A stretch of 8,927 nucleotides of DNA from Eudoraea sp. (GCA_024642325.1 JAHEBI010000071.1:1-8927); one strand, 5' to 3'; shown: positions 1-6,835, counted from the first letter of the stretch. Translations and numbers: made by a program. Notes: generated by a model from the letters alone, not told the origin.

Positions 1-1616
1 CATGGAATGCCGTCGTGGGGGTTCCAGGCTATATCATTTCAATAGGAACAACTCCGGGAGGTGTCGATATCGTTAATAGCATCAATGTGGGAAGTTCCCT
101 TTCTTACACTCCTCCGCTAGGTTTACCGGAGAACACACAACTATATGTCACGATTACACTGTTCTTTTTTAGCGGTGGAAACCCTGATGTGGTTTGTCCA
201 AGTGTAATGTTTCGCACTGAAGATGTGACCAGTCCGCCTGCCTGTACAATGTTGTCAAATCCTGTTGCCGGAGCCACCAACATAAATATTGCCACTAACA
301 TTTCATGGAATTATTCACCCTCAGCTACAGGCTATAGAATCTCCATGAGTACTATTCCTGGAGCAGGTAATATTGTGAATAATCAGGATGTTTTTAATGT
401 CCTCACCTATAATCCAATTTTAGACCTGCCGCCAAGCACTCAGATATTTGTTGAGGTGACGCCTTATAATGAAAATGGGGATCTTTCACCTTGCCCGGAG
501 CAAAGTTTTACAACTGGTGCCGTGGCAACATTGCCGGGTTGTGCAACACTTATTAACCCGTTAAATGGTGCTATAAATGTTCCATTAACCCCTTTTATAG
601 AATGGACCGCCGTGGTTGGTGCTGCTGGATACAGGGTAACTATAGGAAGCTCCCCCTTTTCAGCAGAAGTATTGGACAATATTATTTTCGCAACCAATTC
701 TACATTTGTTCTCGACTTTGAACCCAATCGCACGTTTTTCGTAACCATTATTCCTTTTAATGCAGCCGGTAATGCAATTGGTTGTTCACAGGAATCCTTT
801 TCCACCATACTTGGGTGTGGTCCTTATTTTGATTCGGTTACAGGTGAGCTTGTTGTTATAAATCCGGAAATTTCCTTTCCCGACACTATTTCTTTTTGTC
901 AGAATGAAGCTCCATTTGTGGTATCATCAACAGATACAGCCGAAGGATTTAGGTGGTTCCAAATAGATCAATCCGGGAATGAAACACTAATCTCTGATAC
1001 GGCAGAAGTATCACTTATGGAGGTTGGCTCATACCGCTATGAAGCCTATAATACCGTAGCACAATCCAGTGGCACTGTGGAATGCCCAACATCCAAAGTT
1101 TTTAATGTGGTCGCTTCGGAAATAGCAACTATCAATTCTGTATTAATAACGGATCAGGCATCGGGTTTTAGAATTACTGTAGAAGTGAGTGGTATTGGCA
1201 ATTATGAATTCGCCTTAAACGATATTAACGGACCCTACCAGGACAGTAATGTTTTTAATAATATTCCTGCAGGTTCATACACAGTATTCGTCAGGGATAA
1301 AAACGGGTGTGGAATTGCACAGGAAAGCATTAAACAGGATATAACACTGGAAGGGTTTCCCAAATTTTTTACACCCAACGGTGACGGGGTAAATGACTTC
1401 TGGCAGTTTATCCCAACCCCTTTAACCGGTGAAATAGAAATTGACGTCATACATATTTTTGATAGATATGGAAATCTTTTAGCCCAAATAGAACCCAGTT
1501 CTAATGGCTGGGACGGCAATTTTAATGGAAGACCACTTCCTTCAAATGATTATTGGTTTCGGGCAATTTCTGCCAGCAGCAGTCAAATTCAAGGACATTT
1601 TGCATTAAAAAGATGA
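1..1616 (+). CDS. Secreted repeat protein with T9SS type B sorting domain (5' end outside the window)
   Basis: The reading frame is open to the window edge (first full codon at 3, reading W-N-A-V-V-G), so the N-terminus is missing; the GTG at 15 is not a start. Three Fn3-like repeats of 92-99 residues are visible, each closing on a cysteine: a partial one up to 242, then 243-539 and 540-815. They share W-x(n)-GY-xx-S/T-I-G-T and T-I-x-P/F-Y/F-N-x-x-G motifs. A spacer domain (816 to about 1130) and an SprB-like segment (G-I-G-x-Y-E-F-A near 1192, D-K-N-G-C-G near 1300) follow. The last 86 codons, from 1356, are a gliding-motility-associated C-terminal domain (FTPNGDGVNDFW, then FDRYGN, GWDGNFNG, and final ALKR), the type B signal for export by the type IX system. 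The product should be cell-surface bound or released. Its ligand is unknown; adhesion is a guess. It is paralogous to the next gene. Confidence 0.9.
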   Translation, partial: WNAVVGVPGYIISIGTTPGGVDIVNSINVGSSLSYTPPLGLPENTQLYVTITLFFFSGGNPDVVCPSVMFRTEDVTSPPACTMLSNPVAGATNINIATNISWNYSPSATGYRISMSTIPGAGNIVNNQDVFNVLTYNPILDLPPSTQIFVEVTPYNENGDLSPCPEQSFTTGAVATLPGCATLINPLNGAINVPLTPFIEWTAVVGAAGYRVTIGSSPFSAEVLDNIIFATNSTFVLDFEPNRTFFVTIIPFNAAGNAIGCSQESFSTILGCGPYFDSVTGELVVINPEISFPDTISFCQNEAPFVVSSTDTAEGFRWFQIDQSGNETLISDTAEVSLMEVGSYRYEAYNTVAQSSGTVECPTSKVFNVVASEIATINSVLITDQASGFRITVEVSGIGNYEFALNDINGPYQDSNVFNNIPAGSYTVFVRDKNGCGIAQESIKQDITLEGFPKFFTPNGDGVNDFWQFIPTPLTGEIEIDVIHIFDRYGNLLAQIEPSSNGWDGNFNGRPLPSNDYWFRAISASSSQIQGHFALKR

Positions 1617-3106
1617 TATTTATGAAAAATGTTCCTCTTGACAACTTTAGACAATTGAAAACAATACTTCTTGGTATTCTATTTATACTTCAGGCGACCC
1701 TGGCCATGGCACAGTCATGCCCAAGAATTACCAGCCCCGCAAACGGCTCTCTGGAAGTACCTGTAGGTTCCACCATAACATGGCCTCCTGTTCCGGGTAT
1801 AATTGGCTATTTAATATCACTGGGAACCACCCCTGGCGGCGGGGATATTCTGAACAGGCGTTCAGCTGGTCTGACTAATAGCTATACTCCGGAAGTAGGC
1901 CTCCCTGAAAATACTACAATTTATGTAACTATAAGTTTGTTTTTATTTAATGGAGAACTAACAATTTGTCCAAGTGAGGAATTTACAACCGAAGATGTAA
2001 TCACGCCCCCATCCTGTACGTCATTGATTATGCCTCTGAATAATGAAGGAAATGTATCTGTCAAGACAGAAATCCAGTGGGCCTATGCCGATACGGCCAC
2101 AGGCTATAGACTATCTATAGGCACCTCTGCCGGAGCAGCAGATTTAGTGGATAATTTAGATGTAGGGAATGTATTGACCTTTAATCCACCCGGTGATTTA
2201 CCTCAGGATAGTCCGGTATATGTAACCATTACCCCTTATAATGAAAATGGTGACGGTGACTCTTGCGATGAAGAAAGCTTTACAACCGGAAATGCGGTTA
2301 TTGATTGTAATGCTTATTTCGATCCGGTAAGTGGTGAAATTGTCCCGAGAAGACCAGAGTCGAATTTACCTAGTCAGATAGGACTCTGTAAAAATGAAAT
2401 CCCAACCCTGATTAGCAGTGATGATATAGCCGATGGTTTTAGGTGGTTTAAAATTAATGATGACGGCACCGAGTCTTTACTTTCTTCTACTTCAGAAGTC
2501 TTTTTGTCTGAAATAGGAGCTTATCGCTATGAGGCCTATAATTTCGTAGAACAGGGAGGGGAAACATTTGAGTGCAGTATATCAAAAGATTTCAATGTCG
2601 TATTGTCAGAAATAGCTCAGATTATTTCGGTTAGCACTTCTCAGGAAGCGGATGGCCGGGAAATTCAAATGGAAGTGAGCGGAATTGGTGATTATGAGTA
2701 TGCCTTGGACAATATTGAGGGTCCCTATCAGAATAGCGGTACTTTTTACAGAGTTGATGAGGGTCCACATACCGTTTATGTAAATGACAGAAATGGTTGT
2801 GGAATTGCTCAACGAATTATTGAAAGGGAATTGACCCCAGACGATTTTCCAAAGTTTTTCACTCCCAACGGGGATGGCATTAACGATTTTTGGCAATATA
2901 TAGCCCCAAGTGATAGTAATGAAATACAGTTGACATATATTCAGGTTTTTGACAGGTATGGTGTGTTATTAACCCAGATTACACCAAATTCCAAAGGTTG
3001 GGACGGCACATATAATGGACAGCCATTGCCCTCTTCCAGTTATTGGTTTAAAGCTAGAGATAACCTAAATAATGAAATCCAGGGGTATTTTGCTTTAAAA
3101 AGGTAA
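1613..3106 (+). CDS. Secreted repeat protein with T9SS type B sorting domain (paralogue of the preceding gene)
   Basis: 497 residues. The chosen ATG overlaps the upstream stop (ATGA), which suggests translational coupling; ATG at 1622 would give an equally good signal peptide, while a TTG at 1553 would bury it. Signal peptide: residues 1-33 with hydrophobic core about 17-31 and A-M-A|Q cleavage, so the protein enters the periplasm by Sec. Two cysteine-bounded Fn3-like repeats follow (residues 36-134 and 135-231), then a spacer domain (about 232-340), an SprB-like segment with D-R-N-G-C-G, and from residue 412 the type B C-terminal domain (FTPNGDGINDFW, FDRYG, GWDGTYNG, final ALKR). It matches the first gene domain for domain but lacks the third repeat. 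Outer-membrane export by the type IX system is firm from the domain; the biological role is not. No PorP/SprF-type partner is next to it, and no clear terminator follows, so read-through into uvrB is possible. Confidence 0.93.
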   Translation: MIFMKNVPLDNFRQLKTILLGILFILQATLAMAQSCPRITSPANGSLEVPVGSTITWPPVPGIIGYLISLGTTPGGGDILNRRSAGLTNSYTPEVGLPENTTIYVTISLFLFNGELTICPSEEFTTEDVITPPSCTSLIMPLNNEGNVSVKTEIQWAYADTATGYRLSIGTSAGAADLVDNLDVGNVLTFNPPGDLPQDSPVYVTITPYNENGDGDSCDEESFTTGNAVIDCNAYFDPVSGEIVPRRPESNLPSQIGLCKNEIPTLISSDDIADGFRWFKINDDGTESLLSSTSEVFLSEIGAYRYEAYNFVEQGGETFECSISKDFNVVLSEIAQIISVSTSQEADGREIQMEVSGIGDYEYALDNIEGPYQNSGTFYRVDEGPHTVYVNDRNGCGIAQRIIERELTPDDFPKFFTPNGDGINDFWQYIAPSDSNEIQLTYIQVFDRYGVLLTQITPNSKGWDGTYNGQPLPSSSYWFKARDNLNNEIQGYFALKR

Positions 3107-3151
3107 ATTATAAATATCCTATATACCGCTAAAATAATAATACCCCTTTTG

Positions 3152-3159
3152 TAACTTTG
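3152..3159 (+). promoter_or_regulatory. Bacteroidota -7 promoter box for uvrB
   Basis: TAACTTTG matches the Bacteroidota -7 consensus TAnnTTTG exactly and ends 4 nt before the uvrB ATG at 3164. No TTG is visible at the -33 position (about 3128-3133). A start site a few bases downstream of the box would lie on or next to the ATG, which implies a leaderless or nearly leaderless mRNA. Confidence 0.6.
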
Positions 3160-3163
3160 CCAA

Positions 3164-5152
3164 ATGAAATTTAAGGTAGTATCGGAATTTGAACCAACTG
3201 GGGACCAGCCTGAAGCCATTAAGCAACTGAAAGAAGGTATAGAAACCGGAGAACGCTATCAGACATTATTAGGGGTCACCGGATCAGGTAAAACCTTTAC
3301 CGTGGCAAAAGTCATTGAAAAAGTGCAACGACCAACACTGGTTCTTGCTCATAATAAAACATTAGCAGCCCAACTTTATTCGGAATTCAAACAGTTTTTC
3401 CCTGAAAATGCGGTCGAATATTTCGTTTCTTATTACGATTATTATCAGCCCGAAGCTTATATCCCCAGCTCCGGCTTATATATAGAAAAAGATCTTTCGA
3501 TTAATGAGGACATAGAAAAACTGCGCCTTAGCGCTACTTCCTCTCTTTTATCCGGAAGAAGAGATGTAATTGTAGTGGCTTCGGTTTCCTGTTTGTATGG
3601 GATCGGAAATCCTGTAGAATTTCAAAAAAATGTTATCTCAATTCAAAAAGATCAGATAATTTCACGTACAAAATTTCTTCATCAGCTTGTACAAAGTCTT
3701 TATTCAAGGACCACAGCAGATTTCAGAAATGGAAATTTTAGAGTAAAAGGGGATGTCGTGGACGTATTTCCAAGTTATGCGGATCACGCCTACAGAATCC
3801 ATTTCTTTGGGGATGAGATAGAAGAAATTGAAGCTTTTGATCCTTATAAAAACAAGACGCTTGAAAGCTATGAAAACCTAAACATATACCCTGCAAATAT
3901 GTTTGTAACCTCACCGGATGTCCTTCAGGGTGCCATTTATCAGATTCAGGAAGATCTTGTAAATCAGGTGGAATATTTTAAAAGTGTAGCTAAACCACTT
4001 GAAGCCAAACGCCTGGAAGAACGCACTAATTTTGATTTGGAAATGATCCGTGAGTTAGGGTACTGCTCAGGTATCGAAAACTATTCAAGGTATCTGGATG
4101 GTCGTGAACCCGGTACCAGACCTTTCTGTCTATTGGATTATTTCCCGAATGATTACTTAATGGTTGTTGATGAAAGTCATGTTACCATACCACAGGTGCA
4201 TGCCATGTACGGCGGCGACAGGTCGCGAAAAGAAAATCTTGTTGAGTATGGTTTTCGATTACCGGCGGCCATGGATAACCGTCCACTAAAATTTGAGGAA
4301 TTTGAAGCGCTTCAGAACCAGGTAATTTATGTTAGTGCTACCCCGGCAGACTATGAATTACAGAATAGTCAGGGTGTTTTTGTAGAGCAGGTTATCCGTC
4401 CCACAGGTCTTTTGGATCCTCAAATAGATATCCGTCCAAGTTTAAATCAAATTGACAATCTTGTTGAAGAAATTCAACAGCGCGTAGAACTGGACGAACG
4501 CACGCTTGTAACAACCCTAACAAAAAGAATGGCTGAAGAACTCGCGAAATATCTTACGAGAATTAATATCCGATGCAGATATATTCATAGCGATGTGGAC
4601 ACTTTGGAAAGGGTTGAAATAATGCAGGATTTGCGCAAAGGGGTGTTTGATGTCCTTATTGGTGTTAATTTGTTAAGAGAAGGGCTTGATTTGCCTGAAG
4701 TGTCCCTTGTAGCCATCCTGGATGCGGACAAAGAAGGATTCCTGAGAAGTAACCGTTCATTAACCCAAACGGTTGGAAGAGCGGCCCGACATCTAAATGG
4801 CAAAGCAATTATGTACGCCGACCGGATAACTGCAAGTATGCAAAAAACTATTGATGAAACCAACTACAGAAGGGAAAAACAAACCGAATATAATAAGGTA
4901 AATAATATCACTCCTAAGGCACTTAATAAAAGTCTTGACAATGCGCTGGCCAAAAATTCTGTTTCTACCTACCATTTTGAAAAAGAAGAAATTAGAGCTG
5001 CAGAACCAGACTTACAATATATTACTAAAGAGCAGCGGGAAAAGTTGATCCGTGACAAAAGAAAAGCCATGGAAAAAGCGGCAAAGGAACTTGATTTTAT
5101 GCATGCCGCAAAACTCAGAGATGAAATAAAAATGTTACAGCACCAGGGTTAA
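3164..5152 (+). CDS. uvrB: UvrABC excinuclease subunit B
   Basis: 662 residues, the normal full length for UvrB. It is the damage-verifying, DNA-loading ATPase of nucleotide excision repair: it is delivered by UvrA, strand-separates the lesion and recruits UvrC for incision. Visible motifs are Walker A GVTGSGKT (37-44), the aromatic beta-hairpin that clamps DNA (about 88-111, YYDYYQPEAY then GLYIEKD), Walker B-type DESH (336-339), SATP (391-394), helicase motif VI QTVGRAAR (535-542) and a C-terminal UVR motif that contacts UvrC (about 624-658, with AAKLRDEIKML). The start fits the family's usual opening (F-x-P-T-G-D-Q-P at 9-16). It stands alone, 57 nt after a T9SS gene, with its own -7 box. 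No LexA-type operator was recognised. No frameshift or missing key residue was seen. Confidence 0.99.
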   Translation: MKFKVVSEFEPTGDQPEAIKQLKEGIETGERYQTLLGVTGSGKTFTVAKVIEKVQRPTLVLAHNKTLAAQLYSEFKQFFPENAVEYFVSYYDYYQPEAYIPSSGLYIEKDLSINEDIEKLRLSATSSLLSGRRDVIVVASVSCLYGIGNPVEFQKNVISIQKDQIISRTKFLHQLVQSLYSRTTADFRNGNFRVKGDVVDVFPSYADHAYRIHFFGDEIEEIEAFDPYKNKTLESYENLNIYPANMFVTSPDVLQGAIYQIQEDLVNQVEYFKSVAKPLEAKRLEERTNFDLEMIRELGYCSGIENYSRYLDGREPGTRPFCLLDYFPNDYLMVVDESHVTIPQVHAMYGGDRSRKENLVEYGFRLPAAMDNRPLKFEEFEALQNQVIYVSATPADYELQNSQGVFVEQVIRPTGLLDPQIDIRPSLNQIDNLVEEIQQRVELDERTLVTTLTKRMAEELAKYLTRINIRCRYIHSDVDTLERVEIMQDLRKGVFDVLIGVNLLREGLDLPEVSLVAILDADKEGFLRSNRSLTQTVGRAARHLNGKAIMYADRITASMQKTIDETNYRREKQTEYNKVNNITPKALNKSLDNALAKNSVSTYHFEKEEIRAAEPDLQYITKEQREKLIRDKRKAMEKAAKELDFMHAAKLRDEIKMLQHQG

Positions 5153-5185
5153 AAAAAGAGCGCCTTGAACAACCAAGACGCTCTT
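5153..5185 (-). terminator. Intrinsic terminator for hsp20 (minus strand), adjoining the uvrB stop
   Basis: AAGAGCG (5156-5162) pairs with CGCTCTT (5179-5185). After a C/A mismatch, CTTG (5164-5167) pairs with CAAG (5174-5177) round a 6-nt loop. Read on the minus strand the hairpin runs straight into a T tract (the A run at 5151-5157), the classic intrinsic terminator. On the plus strand only TTCCTAA follows, so it should stop uvrB transcripts poorly. Confidence 0.75.
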
Positions 5186-5213
5186 CCTAACTAACCAACT
5201 AAACAAACCAACC

Positions 5214-5252
5214 ATTATGAAAGCCCGTTAGGCGGGCACCTCATAGTTTTTT
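5214..5252 (+). terminator. Probable intrinsic terminator for uvrB (plus strand)
   Basis: ATTATGA (5214-5220) pairs with TCATAGT (5241-5247, one G-U). After an AA/ACC internal loop, GCCCG (5223-5227) pairs with CGGGC (5233-5237) round TTAGG. Five further T residues (5248-5252) follow on the plus strand. On the minus strand the hairpin is followed by GGTTGG, without a T run, so it is directional. It lies about 60 nt beyond the uvrB stop, on the far side of the minus-strand terminator. Confidence 0.6.
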
Positions 5253-5258
5253 ACTTAC

Positions 5259-5687
5259 TTATTGCCCAATTTCAATTAATCTTTTAGGCTTAGGAAGTGA
5301 CTCTTCTTTCTTAGGTAAAGCGAACCTTAAAATTCCATTTTTGTATGAAGCCTTGATACCTTCTTCATTAATTGTTTCAGGAAGGGTAAATGATCTTGTA
5401 AATGACGAATACGAAAATTCTTTGCGAGTGTAATTCTCTTCTTTTACCTCTTCCTCATTTTTAGTTTCACTGCTAATCGTCAAAACCTGTTCATCGATTT
5501 GAATATTGAAATCTTCTTTAGTTCTTCCCGGTACCGATAACTCCAATTCAAATCCAGTTTCATTTTCCAGAATGTTAACCGGTGGAAAAGTGCCACTATA
5601 ATTTTCCGAACCCCCAAACCAGTCTGGTTTAAATATTTCATTCATCAGGGCAGGAAATACCAAATTATTTCTTCTAACTATACTCAT
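5259..5687 (-). CDS. Hsp20/alpha-crystallin family small heat-shock protein
   Basis: 142 residues, typical for bacterial small heat-shock proteins. These are ATP-independent cytoplasmic holdases that bind unfolding proteins and hand them to DnaK/ClpB. The alpha-crystallin domain spans about 35-127: P-P-V-N-I near the start, L-x-V-P-G (50-54), R-K-E-F-x-Y-S-S-F-x-R-S-F-x-L-P (88-103) and the signature A-S-Y-K-N-G-I-L (113-120). The C-terminal I-E-I (138-140) is the I-x-I motif that docks on neighbouring subunits in the oligomer. The ATG at 5687 was chosen because M-S-I-V-R-R-N fits the family; an in-frame ATG at 5720 would add 11 Ile/Lys-rich residues and sits inside an inverted repeat. It is converging on uvrB and lies 222 nt downstream of the terB-like gene. 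Heat induction is likely from the family, but no known heat-shock operator was recognised. Confidence 0.96.
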   Translation of the reverse strand: MSIVRRNNLVFPALMNEIFKPDWFGGSENYSGTFPPVNILENETGFELELSVPGRTKEDFNIQIDEQVLTISSETKNEEEVKEENYTRKEFSYSSFTRSFTLPETINEEGIKASYKNGILRFALPKKEESLPKPKRLIEIGQ

Positions 5688-5719
5688 GGTTAAATATTTT
5701 TTAATTAAAATTATGTACA

Positions 5720-5745
5720 TGGTATACTAGACAAATGATATACCA
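5720..5745 (-). promoter_or_regulatory. Inverted repeat overlapping a possible hsp20 promoter
   Basis: TGGTATA (5720-5726) and TATACCA (5739-5745) are perfect 7-bp arms round a 12-nt spacer, 33 bp upstream of the hsp20 ATG. On the minus strand the spacer and inner arm contain TATCATTTG (5732-5740), a -7-like box with one extra spacer base. A regulator bound here would cover the promoter. The site is visible; its function is inferred. Confidence 0.35.
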
Positions 5746-5817
5746 AGCTCCGCTAACTGCCTTTTTGGCTACTTTATAAGCATTATTAATGTCATTATGT
5801 CGTGTTTAGGTAAAGAT

Positions 5818-5835
5818 ACTGCAATACACTGCAAT
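5818..5835. repeat. Two direct copies of ACTGCAAT, 10 bp apart
   Basis: ACTGCAAT occurs at 5818-5825 and again at 5828-5835, exactly one helical turn apart, in the gap between the terB-like gene and hsp20 and 131-148 bp upstream of the hsp20 ATG. On the minus strand the pair is followed by TATCTTTA, one mismatch from the -7 consensus. The phasing is what a tandem protein-binding site would show, but chance is not excluded. Confidence 0.3.
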
Positions 5836-5880
5836 GACTATTCACTATAAGTTGAATATCAGAGGCTGACTACTTTGAAG

Positions 5881-5915
5881 AATTAATTTATGGAATATTG
5901 ATTTTTAAATTAATT
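5881..5915 (-). repeat. AT-only inverted repeat across the terB-like stop codon
   Basis: AATTAATTTA (5881-5890) and TAAATTAATT (5906-5915) are perfect 10-bp arms with a 15-nt spacer. The second arm includes the stop codon of the minus-strand terB-like gene. The stem has no G-C pair and no T run follows it on the minus strand, so it is at best a weak terminator or 3'-end stabiliser. Confidence 0.4.
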
Positions 5916-6311
5916 GTAATGTGCTTTGAAAATATTAATCAGCACTTCAGGCGGAATAATCTTATCCGGGTATTGGTGCATCACGGTAAGCACCTGTTCT
6001 ATGGCAGACGGAGGCAAACCCATGCCCAATCCAATGTTGTGCAGATTCCCAATTTCAATTTGATTTTGTTCCTGATCCACATTCATTAGCAGTACCAATC
6101 TGTGGAATTGCAGTATGCGATCTGCTTGTGTTTTTGGCACAATAATTTCTACCTGTTTTTTAAGAAGGGAATCAAATGTTTCTTTGTCAATACCCAAACC
6201 TGAAGCCACACCGAAAAGAAAATTATATTCGGTATCTTTTAGGGCCTGGTCAGCCTTTGCAAAGGCAATCATTTCGGATAATATGCTAAGTTTTTCTCTA
6301 TAGGTACTCAT
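5910..6311 (-). CDS. TerB-like helical protein (tellurite-resistance TerB family), function unknown
   Basis: 133 residues, predicted all-helical, no signal peptide or membrane segment, hence cytoplasmic. Two similar halves are visible: about 12-50 (A-x-A-D-x-A-x-x-x-x-E then L-F-G-V-A-S-G-L-G-I) and about 70-110 (M-N-V-D-Q-E-x-x-x-x-E then I-G-L-G-M-G-L). Each has an acidic turn followed by a helix ending in G-L-G/G-L-P. This acidic-helix layout is characteristic of the TerB fold, which binds metal ions in some members. Many TerB-like proteins are unlinked to tellurite, and no other ter genes are here, so a tellurite role should not be assumed. The ATG at 6311 (M-S-T-Y-R-E-K-L) was preferred over one at 6359, which would add a poorly protein-like tail and run into a palindrome. 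It is divergent from the DUF1456 gene. Confidence 0.75.
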   Translation of the reverse strand: MSTYREKLSILSEMIAFAKADQALKDTEYNFLFGVASGLGIDKETFDSLLKKQVEIIVPKTQADRILQFHRLVLLMNVDQEQNQIEIGNLHNIGLGMGLPPSAIEQVLTVMHQYPDKIIPPEVLINIFKAHYN

Positions 6312-6357
6312 CACCTTAATTGTTAGTCCCCCCGTTCGATTTGGTTTAAAGTATAAC

Positions 6358-6377
6358 ACGAAAATGCTTATTTTCGT
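6358..6377. promoter_or_regulatory. Palindrome between the divergent terB-like and DUF1456 genes
   Basis: ACGAAAAT (6358-6365) and ATTTTCGT (6370-6377) are perfect 8-bp arms round GCTT. It is 46 bp upstream of the terB-like ATG and 65 bp upstream of the DUF1456 ATG, a position suited to an operator controlling both. On the plus strand the right arm contains TATTTTCG (6369-6376), one mismatch from the -7 consensus. No terminator role is likely, since no T run or upstream gene end fits. Confidence 0.4.
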
Positions 6378-6442
6378 ATAAAAGAGCCTCCAAAAGAACT
6401 AAAAACGGGAAGAGCTTGCTTAATTGTAATACCTTGCATAAA

Positions 6443-6802
6443 ATGTCTGAAATGACCAATAATGATATATTAAAAAAGCTTCGGGTGGCATTAATGCTTC
6501 GCGATGATGAAATTGTAGAAATTCTTGAATTAGTTGATTTCAGAATTTCAAAAAGTGAAATAGGTGCATTTTGTCGAAAAGAAGGACATCCTAAATACCG
6601 TGAATGCGGAGATCAGGTATTGCGTAATTTTCTGAATGGTTTAGTCATTCATTTAAGAGGAACAAAAGATAATCCGAAGATCCCAACTGAGGTTTTAAAA
6701 CAGGTTAAAAAACCGGAAAGCATCCCTGCAAGAAAGTATGAAAAACCAAAAAAAAAGCCAGATCTTAGTTATGTCAAATACAAAAACAAAAAAAAGTCCT
6801 GA
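6443..6802 (+). CDS. DUF1456 (YehS-like) family protein with one domain and a basic tail
   Basis: 119 residues. One DUF1456 domain occupies about 5-73: N-N-D-I-L-K-K-L-R-x-A-L, then F-R-I-S-K-S-E-I, F-C-R-K-E-G-H, Y-R-E-C-G-D-Q-V-L-R-N-F-L-N-G-L. E. coli YehS has two copies in about 156 residues; this protein has only one, and by motif (F-R-x-S-K, Y-R-E-C, Q-x-L-R-N-F-L) it matches YehS's second copy. The remaining about 45 residues are rich in Lys and Pro, ending K-N-K-K-K-S, which suggests nucleic-acid or ribosome contact, an inference only. Function of the family is not established. The start could be 6443 (M-S-E-M-T-N-N-D) or 6452 (M-T-N-N-D); an ATG-like start at 6416 is unlikely. It appears to be a single-gene unit, and its stop codon lies inside the terminator stem. 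Confidence 0.88.
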   Translation: MSEMTNNDILKKLRVALMLRDDEIVEILELVDFRISKSEIGAFCRKEGHPKYRECGDQVLRNFLNGLVIHLRGTKDNPKIPTEVLKQVKKPESIPARKYEKPKKKPDLSYVKYKNKKKS

Positions 6803-6819
6803 ATTTCTTCAGGACTTTT
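6792..6819. terminator. Bidirectional terminator between convergent genes
   Basis: AAAAGTCCTGAA (6792-6803) pairs perfectly over 12 bp with TTCAGGACTTTT (6808-6819) round a TTTC loop. The stem ends in T residues on the plus strand and in a long T tract on the minus strand (the A run at 6788-6795), so it should end both the DUF1456 gene and the small exported-protein gene. The DUF1456 stop codon (6800-6802) is part of the stem. Confidence 0.88.
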
Positions 6820-6835
6820 GTCTTACACAAAGTTG

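Noticed and set aside
1235..1519. Open frames antisense to the T9SS, uvrB and sucC genes (for example 1235-1519, 2606-2896, 4585-4863 and 8084-8296)
   Set aside because: They lie fully inside well-supported genes, show no recognisable domain and are expected shadow frames.
1553..1612. TTG-started N-terminal extension of the second T9SS protein
   Set aside because: It overlaps the end of the first gene by 64 nt and would bury the signal peptide; the ATG at 1613 or 1622 is better.
5217..5231. Mini-ORF ATG AAA GCC CGT TAG after an A/C-rich leader-like run, with its stop inside a GC-rich hairpin, resembling a leader peptide or attenuator
   Set aside because: It is only four codons, no gene follows on the plus strand, and the hairpin with its T run is explained better as the uvrB terminator.
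5898..6303. Plus-strand frames opposite the terB-like gene (5898-6089 and 6115-6303)
   Set aside because: The minus-strand protein has a coherent TerB-like pattern; the plus frames have none.
5910..6311. Tellurite-resistance operon
   Set aside because: Only a TerB-like domain is present; no TerC, TerD, TerZ or other ter gene is in the window.
6328..6333. C6/G6 run upstream of the terB-like start as a phase-variation tract or ribosome binding site
   Set aside because: Six bases is short for slippage-based switching and it is 17-22 nt from the ATG, too far for a Shine-Dalgarno.
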